A DNA stretch of 64,000 nt from Lentibacter algarum (GTDB lineage Bacteria > Pseudomonadota > Alphaproteobacteria > Rhodobacterales > Rhodobacteraceae). The DNA lies in NCBI RefSeq assembly GCF_040580765.1, contig NZ_CP158687.1, positions 930,001-994,000 of the forward strand. Direction: 5' to 3'. Positions 34,880 through 43,624 of this stretch are shown here, one piece after another. The notes below the pieces were generated by a model that ran no database searches, was not told the origin of the DNA, and saw only the letters and a program-made list of their open reading frames with translations. The first letter of the stretch is position 1; each line of letters starts with the position of its first letter. The position numbers and the translations under genes are program-made.

Positions 34880-35650
34880 ATGTCATTTGATGCGCACCCG
34901 CCGCGCCCTATTGCTTTGAACGCGGATTTGCTTGCAAACAAAACGTGGCGCGCGCCGTCAGACTTAAGCTTTGTGCAGAGTTTGAGAGAAGTTCAGATCG
35001 GGGCGAATGAGGCTGCGCGCGTTGGGCGCAGCTATAGCTGGTCTTTCAAGCGGGATGGCGCGGGCTGGGCGCTTGTTGTGCCCTTAACAGATGCGGTGCA
35101 AAAGCAGATGTGCAGTCTTGAGCGCCAAGAGGCCGCCTTGGGGCTGCCTTTTTTGCTGAGGCTGTATCCTTTTACTCTTGTGAAACAGAAGGGGCGCGCG
35201 TGCTTGGCTGTTTGGGACACTATGATCAGACAGGCTGATCAAGGGCAGAGCTTTTTTGAGGGTAAGAATCTGACACCACCTGTTGCCAAAGTGAGTGAGC
35301 ACTTCACAAGCTTTGGGGCAGATCTGGGCTTGGCATCGCGCCTAGCAGGAGCCTTGGAGGCGGCGGGCCTACTTGCTCCAGCAGCGCAGAGCCAGCTTGG
35401 TTACTATGAGATCGATGAAGCCATACTTATGTCTTTACCTGACCAAACGATTGTAAATCTCCACAAAATCGGGGCACTTGGGTTAGCTTATTCGCAACTT
35501 TTTTCGTTGCACAGTAAGGCTGTTGCAAAGTCACAAAGCACGCAAGCTGTGCGCCCCGAGGCTTTTGGTCATAGCGACGGTTTTTTGTCGTCGATTGCGC
35601 GAGATATCGAGGCAGATATCCCCGCCTTAGAAGTTGATTTTGAGGGTTAA
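34880..35650 (+). CDS. SapC-family protein in the adhesin secretion operon
   Basis: The 256-residue protein has no signal peptide or membrane segment. The pattern FLLRLYPFTLVKQKGRACLAVWD, with RYPF-like and hydrophobic strands, matches the SapC family. That family is named after a Campylobacter surface-array locus and is of unknown biochemical function. It starts 15 bp after the adhesin stop with GGCGGAG before the ATG, and precedes the TolC-like gene by 6 bp. Location inside a type I secretion operon suggests a cytoplasmic role in adhesin folding, targeting or modification, but this is inference. Confidence 0.78.
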   Translation: MSFDAHPPRPIALNADLLANKTWRAPSDLSFVQSLREVQIGANEAARVGRSYSWSFKRDGAGWALVVPLTDAVQKQMCSLERQEAALGLPFLLRLYPFTLVKQKGRACLAVWDTMIRQADQGQSFFEGKNLTPPVAKVSEHFTSFGADLGLASRLAGALEAAGLLAPAAQSQLGYYEIDEAILMSLPDQTIVNLHKIGALGLAYSQLFSLHSKAVAKSQSTQAVRPEAFGHSDGFLSSIARDIEADIPALEVDFEG

Positions 35651-35656
35651 ACCATC

Positions 35657-37018
35657 ATGAAACGTGCGGCACTTATTTGCCTTTTGGCAATGGCTGGCTG
35701 TGAGGCAGGTCAAAGTGGGGGCGAGGCGCGCCTTGCACTCGGCTCAGAAACGCTGCCTAAAACACGCGGAGACGGTGACACAAGCGGTGCTGCTGTTGGA
35801 GCGCGGACAGACCGCTCGCTTGCGCAAACGAGCTTTGCCGCCTTGATTCAGCAAGGCGTCACAACAGGACCGCTCTCAAAGGCAGCTGGGTCTGCTATCC
35901 TTGATGCAAGCGCGCAAATAGAAATTGAGAAAAGCGCTTTGCGGCCCCAGATCAGCGCCGAGGGGTCAGTTATCTCTAGTGGCACATCTGTGCCTGTATT
36001 ACGCCTCAACCAGATTATATATGATGGGGGGCGCACAGAAGCGCGTGTAGCTTTACGACAAACCGAAGCCGAGCGCGTCTATCAGTCTGAAGTGGCAAGC
36101 TTGAGTGCGCGGACTTTTCAGGCCGTTGAAACTGTTATTGATTTTGAGCGGGATAAAGCCCTGCTTTCGCAAGCCAAGCAAAATGCGGCTCAGATTGAGG
36201 GGCTTGTCGTGCTGATTGAACAGCGTTTTGATGCAGGGGCCGGCTCAATAGCAGATGTGCTTTCAGCCAAGGGCCGTTTGTCAAATGCACAGTCAGACGT
36301 TGCGCAAGCGATCACCAATTTAGCCTCGTCAAAAGCCGTTTGGGTCGAGGTATTTGGAGGGCCGCCCAAGCAAAGCTTGAGCATTCCAACTGCGCCACAG
36401 CTGCGCCTGACCGATGAGGGATTTGCCCTTCAAAACAGTCCGAGACTCCGTGAGCTTGCGCTTGTTCTTGAGACGCGCGAGCAAGAACTTGGCTTGAGTG
36501 CGCGCGCGCGCGTCCCGACGGTCTCTGCAATTTTGGAGACTGATTTTAATCAGGGAACCTTCTCTAACGGAGTGCAAGCACGGCTTGGTGTGAACTTTCC
36601 GATTTATAGAGGGGGGCTGGAGAATGCTTCAGAAGCCAGTGCAAAGGCGCGGCGGGATCAGGCATTGGCGGCCTTTGATAGCTTAAAACGTGAGCTGACG
36701 CGCAGTTTGAGCCAGGCAAGGGCGGAGACAGACTCTATTCAGACACGGCTCTCCGCCACAAAGCGGGCTGTGGCGCTCAATGAGCAGGCTTTGGTGACAT
36801 CAAAAGGCCAGTTTGAGCTGGGAAAAGGGAATTTTACACAAATTGTCGAGGCCGTGCGTGAGCTCGACGTGGCCCAAGAGCGCTATATCCGTCAAAAGAG
36901 CGAGGCTCGCCGCGCCGAGTATGCCATTTTGGCAGTGACGGGTGATATTTTGGATGCTCTCGGTATTTTGGCCCCGCTGCGACCCGTTGGGCTTGATGAT
37001 AGTAAAGAGCAAGGGTGA
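35657..37018 (+). CDS. TolC-family outer-membrane factor, probable lipoprotein
   Basis: This is the outer-membrane channel of the type I secretion system. The 453-residue protein starts with a lipoprotein signal (MKRAALICLLAMAGC, acylated Cys15). Two long-helix repeats follow, with the family pattern LNQIIYDGGRTEARVALRQTEAER and NFPIYRGGLENASEASAKARRD, each leading into coiled coils, and QRFDAGAGSIADVLSAKGRLSNAQ. The lipid anchor is like OprM rather than E. coli TolC. It lies between the SapC gene and the exporter ATPase with gaps of 6 and 9 bp, within a single operon. Confidence 0.9.
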   Translation: MKRAALICLLAMAGCEAGQSGGEARLALGSETLPKTRGDGDTSGAAVGARTDRSLAQTSFAALIQQGVTTGPLSKAAGSAILDASAQIEIEKSALRPQISAEGSVISSGTSVPVLRLNQIIYDGGRTEARVALRQTEAERVYQSEVASLSARTFQAVETVIDFERDKALLSQAKQNAAQIEGLVVLIEQRFDAGAGSIADVLSAKGRLSNAQSDVAQAITNLASSKAVWVEVFGGPPKQSLSIPTAPQLRLTDEGFALQNSPRLRELALVLETREQELGLSARARVPTVSAILETDFNQGTFSNGVQARLGVNFPIYRGGLENASEASAKARRDQALAAFDSLKRELTRSLSQARAETDSIQTRLSATKRAVALNEQALVTSKGQFELGKGNFTQIVEAVRELDVAQERYIRQKSEARRAEYAILAVTGDILDALGILAPLRPVGLDDSKEQG

Positions 37019-37027
37019 GGCATTATT

Positions 37028-39142
37028 ATGATGCAAAACACCCTGCAGAAAAGCCTGATCTTTTTAACGGAAAAGCTTGAGCATAAGTTAAGCCAAGCTG
37101 ATTTATTACGCGTGTTCCACGGGGAAACGGAAGCTTACGGTGTTGAAGACGCCGTTCATGCGCTGGTGGCAGCAGGTTTTTCCGCAGAGTTTGGTACGGG
37201 TAATCCAACACAGCTTGATCCTGTTCTATTTCCGCTTATTTGCCTAAATGCGCAGGGGGCCGCCTTTGTTGTCCTGTCTAAGAGTGACGCTGGCGCCTTT
37301 AGGGTGGTTGATTTTGCAGAGGGGCCTAAAGAGCAGATTTGGCAAAGCGGTGACGCTCGGCTTGAGGCCGCGTCCTATGTGCTGCGCGTGAGTCGAAACC
37401 GGCAATGGCAGGCAGGCAAAACGCCCGAAAACGGACATTGGTTTTGGGGGGCGTTCCAAGGCCTGCGAAGTGTATATTTTCAGATTATTCTCGCGGCGGC
37501 TGTGGCAAATGTGCTGGGGCTGACCTCCTCTCTTTTTACGATGGTTGTTTATGACAGGGTTTTGCCGAATGAGGCGATTGACAGCCTTCTTGCGTTGACC
37601 TTTGGCGTTGGATTTGCGCTTGGATTTGATTTCCTTATCAAGTCCTTGCGGATCAGATTTATTGATGCGGCGGGTAAATATGCCGACGAGAAAATGGCAG
37701 AACGGCTGTTCAATCATCTCTTGGCTTTAAAGATGCGCGCTCGCACTGGCTCCAACGGGCAGATGGCCTCGATCATGCGCGATTTTGAGGTTGTGCGCGA
37801 GTTTTTCACTTCGGCGTCGTTGACAGCTTTGGTTGATTTCCCGTTTCTGGCGCTGTTTGTCACTGTGATTTACATGATCGGTGGGCCGCTGGCGATTGTG
37901 CCTTTGGTGGCTGTTCCTGTTGTGTTGATCGCGGGGCTGATTGTTCAGCCTTTTTTGCGCAAATATGCCGCAGAAGCGAGCAGTGATGGGCAGACGAAAC
38001 AATCAATTTTAATGGAAACCCTCTCGGGTATGGAAACGCTCAAGACGACAGGTGCGGAACCCGTGATGCGAGCGAGGTGGCGTGCGGCTGTTAAAAACCA
38101 ATCGGAAAGTGGCGGTAAGGGACGGCTTCTGGCGCAGGGTACAGTGAATTTTACCCAGCTTGTGCAGCAAGTTGCTCAGATCGGGATTGTGTTTTACGGT
38201 GTCTTTCTGATCCGCGATGGTGTCGTCTCTATGGGTGCACTGATCGCCTGTGTGATTTTGACGGGCAAAACACTCGCGCCTTTGGGGCAGATTTCACAGA
38301 TATTAACGCGTCTCAATCAATCGATCGTCGCCTATCGCCAGATTGACCAGATGATGAAGTTAGAAGGCGAGCGCAAGACGGGGCGTCGCTATTTGAGCCG
38401 CGATCGTATTGAGGGCCATGTGGCGTTTCAGAATGTGAGTTTTGCCTATGATCCTGAGCTCGGGTCTGTGCTGAACGGGCTTAACCTGGAGATCAAGCCG
38501 GGTGAAAAAGTTGCCATCATGGGGCCTGTCGGGTCTGGAAAAAGCACATTGGCGCGGCTGATCCTTGGGCTTTTTGAGCCAGATGACGGCGCTGTCATGC
38601 TAGACGGTCTTGATGCGAGGGCGGTTGATCCTGCGGACCGGACGCGCAACATCGGGGCTGTTTTGCAAGAGTGCTGGCTTTTTTCGGGCACGCTGCGCGA
38701 CAATATCGTGGCGGGACGATTTGGCGTAAGTGATGACGAGGTGGCCGAAAAGGCCAAGCTCTCTTTGGCGGCAGCTATGGCAGCGCGCCATCCACACGGA
38801 TTTGACATGGCGGTGCGCGAGGGGGGGATGGGCGTTTCTGGCGGGCAGCGACAAGCCATCGCAATTGCACGCAGTTTGATTGGCGATCCGCCCACATTGA
38901 TCATGGATGAGCCAACCTCAAGCATGGATGTGCAAACAGAAGCCAGGGTTATTGAAAATATAAAGTCCTGGGCCACTGACCAGCGGACCTTAATTGTTGT
39001 GACGCATCGCACCAGCCTGTTGGCGTTGGTGGATCGGGTGATTGTTTTGAAAGATGGAAAAGTCAGCTTTGATGGCAACAAAAGCGAAATGATGGCGCGT
39101 GCACGCCGCCCAGAGAACAAAGAAGCGCTCGCCAATGTCTAA
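37028..39142 (+). CDS. Type I secretion ABC exporter with degenerate C39-like domain
   Basis: The 704-residue protein has three parts. Residues about 1-125 are a C39-peptidase-like domain without a recognisable catalytic Cys-His pair. Residues about 150-430 hold six hydrophobic helices. Residues about 460-695 form the ATPase, with Walker A GPVGSGKST, signature VSGGQRQA, Walker B LIMDEPTSSMD and the switch His in VVTHRTS. The C39-like domain is what RTX exporters such as HlyB and LapB use to hold unfolded substrate. GAGG precedes the start. Its stop overlaps the HlyD start by 8 bp. Confidence 0.93.
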   Translation: MMQNTLQKSLIFLTEKLEHKLSQADLLRVFHGETEAYGVEDAVHALVAAGFSAEFGTGNPTQLDPVLFPLICLNAQGAAFVVLSKSDAGAFRVVDFAEGPKEQIWQSGDARLEAASYVLRVSRNRQWQAGKTPENGHWFWGAFQGLRSVYFQIILAAAVANVLGLTSSLFTMVVYDRVLPNEAIDSLLALTFGVGFALGFDFLIKSLRIRFIDAAGKYADEKMAERLFNHLLALKMRARTGSNGQMASIMRDFEVVREFFTSASLTALVDFPFLALFVTVIYMIGGPLAIVPLVAVPVVLIAGLIVQPFLRKYAAEASSDGQTKQSILMETLSGMETLKTTGAEPVMRARWRAAVKNQSESGGKGRLLAQGTVNFTQLVQQVAQIGIVFYGVFLIRDGVVSMGALIACVILTGKTLAPLGQISQILTRLNQSIVAYRQIDQMMKLEGERKTGRRYLSRDRIEGHVAFQNVSFAYDPELGSVLNGLNLEIKPGEKVAIMGPVGSGKSTLARLILGLFEPDDGAVMLDGLDARAVDPADRTRNIGAVLQECWLFSGTLRDNIVAGRFGVSDDEVAEKAKLSLAAAMAARHPHGFDMAVREGGMGVSGGQRQAIAIARSLIGDPPTLIMDEPTSSMDVQTEARVIENIKSWATDQRTLIVVTHRTSLLALVDRVIVLKDGKVSFDGNKSEMMARARRPENKEALANV

Positions 39143-40433
39143 TGCTGAATTTGATAGAATTGCCCGAGACCTGCGAGGCCGCTCAGGCCGGACTGGGACC
39201 TATCTTTTGTTTGCGGTGGGTTTGGTTTTGATGAGTGTGGGCTATTGGGCGCATCTCACGGAGATAGACGATGTGACACGTGCTGACGCGCGCGTTGTTC
39301 CGAGCCAATTGGTGCAGGTCGTGCAAGCTGCTGAAACCGGCACAATCACCGAGATTGGTGTGAAGGTGGGCGATATTGTAGAGCCGGGTGATGTAATTAT
39401 GCGGCTTGATCCGACCTTGCTGCACTCTGAGTTGAATACAGCACAGGCGGATGCTGCTGCGCTTTTCATCCGTCAGAACCGTTTGAAGTCACAGATTTCA
39501 GGCACTGATTTCAATATGATAACAGAGCCTGAGACACAGGATATTTTGGATGCGGAACACCAACTGTTTTTGTCTCTTCAAGAGCAGTTGTTTGCGGATC
39601 TACTGGTTTTGGAAGCGCGGCGCGACATCAAGATGGCTGAGATTAAGGGCGCTGAAGTGGGGCGCGACGTTGCAGAAGAAAACATTGCGCTCTTGCTGGA
39701 GGAAATAAAGGTTGTAGAACCTCTTGTTGAAAAGCGGATTGAGAGCCCGCTTGCTCTTATTTCGTTGCGGCGCCAATTTGCTGAGCTGAACGGGCGCCTC
39801 AGAGAGACGGAAACGCAAATTGTTATGGCGCAAACCGCTGTAACAGAAATTGAAAGTCAGATTGTTGCGCGCAAGCGAGACCAGCTCACCAAAGCGCATC
39901 AGGAATTGACCGAGGTTCATGCGCGTTTGGCATCGCTTGAAACACGCATTCCGGCTTTGCAAACACGCTTGAAACGCGCAGAGATACGCAGCCCGACACG
40001 CGGGATTGTAAACCAGGTATTATTTGCCACCCTAGGGGGAGTTGCCCAGCAGGGCCAGACTGTCGCAGAGATCGTTCCTTTTGGCGATACGGTGACTGTG
40101 GAGGCTTTTGTAGACCCTGCGGATATTGCCTTTATCCGCCCGAACCAAGAGGTGAAGGTGCGTATTACGGCCTATGATGCGTCGCGCTATGGCGCTCTGG
40201 ATGGAGCTGTAACACGTATTGGGGCGGACACTGTGGAGGCCCCTGACGGGGAGCGCAGCGTATATGTGGTTGAAATAAGGTTGCAAGGAACGCTGACGGA
40301 CGCGGATGGAGTGGAGCTTGAGATTATTCCCGGCATGATTGCTCAGGTGGATATGCTATCACAGAAGAAGACTGTGCTGGCTTATTTGACACAACCGGTG
40401 GTGCGCATCAAAGACCGAGCCTTTCGCGACTGA
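39135..40433 (+). CDS. HlyD-family periplasmic adaptor of the type I secretion system
   Basis: This membrane-fusion protein of 432 residues joins the ABC exporter to the TolC-like channel. After a short cytoplasmic N-terminus there is one membrane helix (TYLLFAVGLVLMSVGYWA, about residues 24-42). A lipoyl half-motif follows (VVQAAETGTITEIGVKVGDIVEPG), then a long coiled coil (about 105-285), the second lipoyl half (IRSPTRGIVNQVLFAT) and a beta-barrel region. I chose ATG 39135 (MSNAEFDR), overlapping the exporter stop by 8 bp, over the in-frame 39099. It is the last gene of the adhesin operon. Confidence 0.93.
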   Translation: MSNAEFDRIARDLRGRSGRTGTYLLFAVGLVLMSVGYWAHLTEIDDVTRADARVVPSQLVQVVQAAETGTITEIGVKVGDIVEPGDVIMRLDPTLLHSELNTAQADAAALFIRQNRLKSQISGTDFNMITEPETQDILDAEHQLFLSLQEQLFADLLVLEARRDIKMAEIKGAEVGRDVAEENIALLLEEIKVVEPLVEKRIESPLALISLRRQFAELNGRLRETETQIVMAQTAVTEIESQIVARKRDQLTKAHQELTEVHARLASLETRIPALQTRLKRAEIRSPTRGIVNQVLFATLGGVAQQGQTVAEIVPFGDTVTVEAFVDPADIAFIRPNQEVKVRITAYDASRYGALDGAVTRIGADTVEAPDGERSVYVVEIRLQGTLTDADGVELEIIPGMIAQVDMLSQKKTVLAYLTQPVVRIKDRAFRD

Positions 40434-40524
40434 GGCTGCCCCGTTTACGTTTCGGACATGATGGCCTAAACGGACGTTTGAGCCGAACCACTTGGGAAGG
40501 TCGGCGCAGAGCCTCGGGTGCCTG

Positions 40525-41571
40525 ATGATGCAAAAAAGTAAAAATATCAATGTCAAAGCAAAGCCTGTGACCCAAGCTGCGCGACTCTCCGTTGCGCCTA
40601 TGATGGATTGGACGGACAGGCATTGTCGTTTTCTGCATCGGCTCCTCTCGCGGGAGACTTTGCTTTATACTGAGATGGTCACGTCACCCGCTTTGGTGCG
40701 GGGGCGGGCGTTTCATTTGCTGGCGCATAGCCCTGCGGAGCACCCTGTCGCTTTGCAGTTGGGTGGCTCTGACCCTGTAGAGCTTGCTGAAGCGGCGCGG
40801 ATTGGGGCTGCGGCAGGGTATGACGAGATCAACCTCAATGTCGGCTGCCCGTCTGATCGGGTCCAGTCAGGGACCTTTGGAGCGGTGTTGATGCGTCAGC
40901 CTGAGCTTGTGGCGGAGTGTTGCGCGGCTATGCAGGCTGTTGTGGAGGTGCCGGTGACGGTCAAGTGCCGCATCGGTGTTGATGATCAAGAGCCAAAAGA
41001 GGTCTTGCCAGCCTTTCTGGAGACTGTGTCTGGCGCGGGTGTCAGTCGGTTTAGTATTCATGCGCGTAAGGCTTGGCTTAAGGGGCTTTCGCCCAAAGAA
41101 AATCGCGATATCCCGCCACTTGATTATCCTCTTGTCTATGAAATGAAACAGAATTTTCAGCATCTACATCTTTCTTTGAATGGTGGTGTGACGAGTTTGA
41201 AAGAAGCGGTGGCGCATCTTGAAATGGGGATGGATGGCGTCATGATTGGGCGCTCTGCCTACCACCAGCCTTGGGATATTCTGGGCGATGCCGATGCCCT
41301 TATTTTTGCCAAGCAAAACCCTTTTGCCGATCCTGTTGAGGGCGTCGAAGCGATGTTGCCTTATGTTGAGGAGCATTTGAGCGAAGGGGGCAAGCTTGGC
41401 CAGATCAGCAAGCATATGCTTGGTCTCTTTGCGGGACAGCCTGGGGCGCGGCTTTGGAGGCGGGTGCTCTCGGAAGGGGCGCACAAAGAGGGCGCTGGCG
41501 TGGCTTTGATCAAAGAAGCGCTGGACGCGGTGCGCGTGGCGCGCGAGGGTGCGCTTGAGGCGCAAAAATAG
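40525..41571 (+). CDS. dusA: tRNA-dihydrouridine(20/20a) synthase
   Basis: An FMN enzyme that reduces uridines 20 and 20a in the tRNA D-loop. The 348-residue protein has a TIM-barrel with APMMDWTDRHCRFLHR at the N-terminus, and the DusA-type NLNVGCPSDRVQSGTFGAVLM containing the catalytic Cys. VKCRIGVDD, SIHARKAWLKGLSPKENR (a DusA insertion) and LNGGVTSLKEA near the phosphate site follow. The start could be ATG 40525 or 40528; an upstream in-frame ATG at 40492 has no support. The TauE/SafE gene follows by 7 bp. Confidence 0.94.
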   Translation: MMQKSKNINVKAKPVTQAARLSVAPMMDWTDRHCRFLHRLLSRETLLYTEMVTSPALVRGRAFHLLAHSPAEHPVALQLGGSDPVELAEAARIGAAAGYDEINLNVGCPSDRVQSGTFGAVLMRQPELVAECCAAMQAVVEVPVTVKCRIGVDDQEPKEVLPAFLETVSGAGVSRFSIHARKAWLKGLSPKENRDIPPLDYPLVYEMKQNFQHLHLSLNGGVTSLKEAVAHLEMGMDGVMIGRSAYHQPWDILGDADALIFAKQNPFADPVEGVEAMLPYVEEHLSEGGKLGQISKHMLGLFAGQPGARLWRRVLSEGAHKEGAGVALIKEALDAVRVAREGALEAQK

Positions 41572-41578
41572 GGACGGA

Positions 41579-42400
41579 ATGATGCCAGAAACAGGTTTGT
41601 TACTTCAGATGCTGGTGATGCTGTTGGCCATCGGGGCCTTTGCAGGGGTGCTCGCAGGGCTCTTGGGTGTGGGTGGTGGTATCATCCTTGTGCCAGCGTT
41701 TTTCTATGCATTTCAGGTGCTTGGGTATGATGGGCCGCAGCTAATGCAGGTCTGCTTGGCCACATCTCTTGCGACGATTGTCGTCACCTCGGTGCGCTCG
41801 GTTCTGAGCCACAATAAGAAGGGTGCTGTGGATTGGGAGATCTTGCGCTCTTGGGCCATCGGGATTGGTATCGGGGCCGTCTTCGGGATGCTGCTTGCCT
41901 CATCATTGCGCTCAATAACGTTGCAGGCGATTTTCGGCTGCCTTGGTGTTGTGATTGGGCTTTACATGGGCTTTGGGCGCAGCGAGTGGCGTCTCGGGCA
42001 GGAGATGCCGAAGGGGCTAAAACGTGCGGTGCTTTCGCCAACGGTTGGGTTTCTTTCGGTGTTGATGGGCATTGGCGGAGGCAGTTTTGGGGTTCCGTTG
42101 ATGAGCTTGTTCAATGTGCCTATTCACCGTGCTGTGGCGACGGCGGCGGGCTTTGGCGTGATTATCGCTGTGCCTGCGGTCATTGGCTTTCTCTTTGTCA
42201 GCATTGATGGCGCGCCGCCTTATACAGTGGGCGCTGTGAACCTTGTTGCCTTTGCGGTGATCGTGTCGATGACAATGATAACCGCGCCTTACGGGGTGAA
42301 GCTTGCACATGCGATGGACCCAAAGCCGCTCAAGCGTGTGTTTGCTGTCTTTTTAACCTTGGTTGCCTTGAACATGCTTCGTAAGGCACTGGGATATTGA
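41579..42400 (+). CDS. TauE/SafE-family sulfite/organic anion exporter
   Basis: A 273-residue integral membrane protein with eight to nine hydrophobic helices and the two TauE repeats: AGVLAGLLGVGGGIILVPAF near residue 22 and LMGIGGGSFGVPLMSLFN near residue 160. The family exports sulfite, sulfoacetate or similar anions. GGGACGGA precedes adjacent ATGs at 41579 and 41582. It is in a run with dusA upstream and an oxygenase-like gene downstream whose TTG start overlaps its TGA stop. No sulfonate-degradation gene is adjacent, so the substrate is open. Confidence 0.87.
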   Translation: MMPETGLLLQMLVMLLAIGAFAGVLAGLLGVGGGIILVPAFFYAFQVLGYDGPQLMQVCLATSLATIVVTSVRSVLSHNKKGAVDWEILRSWAIGIGIGAVFGMLLASSLRSITLQAIFGCLGVVIGLYMGFGRSEWRLGQEMPKGLKRAVLSPTVGFLSVLMGIGGGSFGVPLMSLFNVPIHRAVATAAGFGVIIAVPAVIGFLFVSIDGAPPYTVGAVNLVAFAVIVSMTMITAPYGVKLAHAMDPKPLKRVFAVFLTLVALNMLRKALGY

Positions 42401-43161
42401 GAGAATACCTTGAAAGAGGTTGGTTGAATTTTCCACATGATGACCGACTTCTGAACTGGGTCGGATCTGTGTCTGCGCCTGCTTGGACCGCTGTTGATGC
42501 CCCTGAAAATGCTCATTGGCATCAATGCGAGGGCACCTGGTTTGTCGGGGTAGACGCTTTGCCCAGCAATGGCATGGGCGCCGTTGAGGCCGGCATGGTG
42601 CTTGGCGGGACGGCCTATGAGTTTGCGACACATCTGTTTGGCTCCTTGGCGCTGCATCCTGCGCAGCTTTCGGTGATCTATCCTGGTTACCCTAAGCCTC
42701 GCGTGGGAGAGAGCGAAGCGGCGGGTCGATATCGGGCCAAACGCGATGCGGCGCATTTGGATGGGTTGAAAATGGAGCTGCCTGAGCGGCAGAGGCGGAT
42801 GGGGGAGTATCATGCGTGGGTGCTGGGGGTTCCGTTAAGCGAGAGTGCGGCGAGCCCTTTGGTTGTCTGGGAGGGGAGCCACCTCAAGCTTGCGGCGATG
42901 TTGAGGGCGGCCTTTGAGGGCGTGCCTGAGGCCGAGTGGCATAGGGTTGATCTTACTGCGGCCTACACAGCGGTCCGCTCGGAGATTTTTGAGACATGTC
43001 AGAGGGTTGAGGTGCGTGCAGCCGTTGGTGAGGCCTATCTTGTGCACCGTTTTGCTCTGCATGGTGTTGCGCCTTGGAGCGGGGCTGAAACCGCGCCGCG
43101 CATGATTGCCTATTTCCGTCCAGAGCTGACCGATCGGCGGCGCTGGCTGGAAGCGGATTAA
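42397..43161 (+). CDS. Phytanoyl-CoA dioxygenase-like (2-oxoglutarate/Fe(II)) protein, unassigned
   Basis: The 254-residue protein has features of a double-stranded beta-helix oxygenase: an H-x-D pair in RDAAHLDGL (about residues 108-116), a distal His in LVHRFALHGVAPW and a downstream Arg in RMIAYFRPEL. It is otherwise Trp- and Ala-rich with no signal peptide. I do not recognise a characterised relative. The start is TTG at 42397, overlapping the previous TGA (TTGA), with AAGG about 12 bases upstream, so it is probably coupled to the TauE/SafE gene. The oxygenase call rests on these few residues. Confidence 0.68.
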   Translation: MREYLERGWLNFPHDDRLLNWVGSVSAPAWTAVDAPENAHWHQCEGTWFVGVDALPSNGMGAVEAGMVLGGTAYEFATHLFGSLALHPAQLSVIYPGYPKPRVGESEAAGRYRAKRDAAHLDGLKMELPERQRRMGEYHAWVLGVPLSESAASPLVVWEGSHLKLAAMLRAAFEGVPEAEWHRVDLTAAYTAVRSEIFETCQRVEVRAAVGEAYLVHRFALHGVAPWSGAETAPRMIAYFRPELTDRRRWLEAD

Positions 43162-43231
43162 GCCGACCCTAAGGCTGCGTGCCATATGGTTAAGGCGCTC
43201 AAAACACGCTGATTCTAGGGGGGTGATATGC

Positions 43232-43259
43232 GTGCACAACGCGTGCACACCCCGTGCAC
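43232..43259. repeat. Three GTGCAC sites at exact 11-bp spacing
   Basis: GTGCAC occurs at 43232, 43243 and 43254, each a 6-base palindrome and each one helical turn from the next. They lie in the 225-bp gap between two convergent genes (42397-43161 and 43387-43623). A nearby inverted repeat GTTAA-N6-TTAAC is at 43277-43292. I see no gene that these would obviously control. Confidence 0.5.
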
Positions 43260-43386
43260 CGCCCTTAGCGGTAAATGTTAAGCAAAATTAACTTAATGCG
43301 GCGCACGGTGCGGCTGCAAATTTCGGATATTGAAGGCAACAAGAGGCGGTGAGCAGGCTGCGACGCATGCGGTTGTCCTGTCGTGT

Positions 43387-43623
43387 TCAGCGGTTGAGAC
43401 GGGCGGCGCGGCCACCGCGGCGGCCTGTGGGGGCCGCTTCGCGGGCTGGAAGTTCGGCCATGATGGCGCGGCGCTCTTCGGGAGACATGCGCGACCAACG
43501 TCCAATCTCGTCAATCGAACGAGCGCAGCCTGTGCAGAGCCGCGTTTCGGGGTGCACCACACAGATCTGGATGCAGGGGCTGTCGATCTCGGCGCGTTGC
43601 CAGACTTTGGAGTTTTCGCTCAT
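43387..43623 (-). CDS. DUF1289 small cysteine protein
   Basis: A 78-residue protein with the DUF1289 pattern PCIQICVVHPETRLCTGCARSI, four Cys at C-x3-C and C-x2-C spacing that probably bind zinc or an iron-sulfur cluster. WSRMSPEERRAIM follows, then a basic Arg/Gly-rich tail. Biochemical function is unknown. It is the third gene of ccmI-ruvX-DUF1289 on the minus strand, 1 bp after the ruvX stop. Confidence 0.86.
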   Translation of the reverse strand: MSENSKVWQRAEIDSPCIQICVVHPETRLCTGCARSIDEIGRWSRMSPEERRAIMAELPAREAAPTGRRGGRAARLNR

Positions 43624-43624
43624 A

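Noticed and set aside
40438..40475. CCGTTTA...TAAACGG pairing after the HlyD gene
   Set aside because: The arms are separated by a loop of about 20 bases and no T-run follows, so a terminator call is not supported.
43277..43292. Possible CtrA site TTAA-N6-TTAA
   Set aside because: The CtrA consensus needs a 7-base spacer, and no cell-cycle gene starts nearby.
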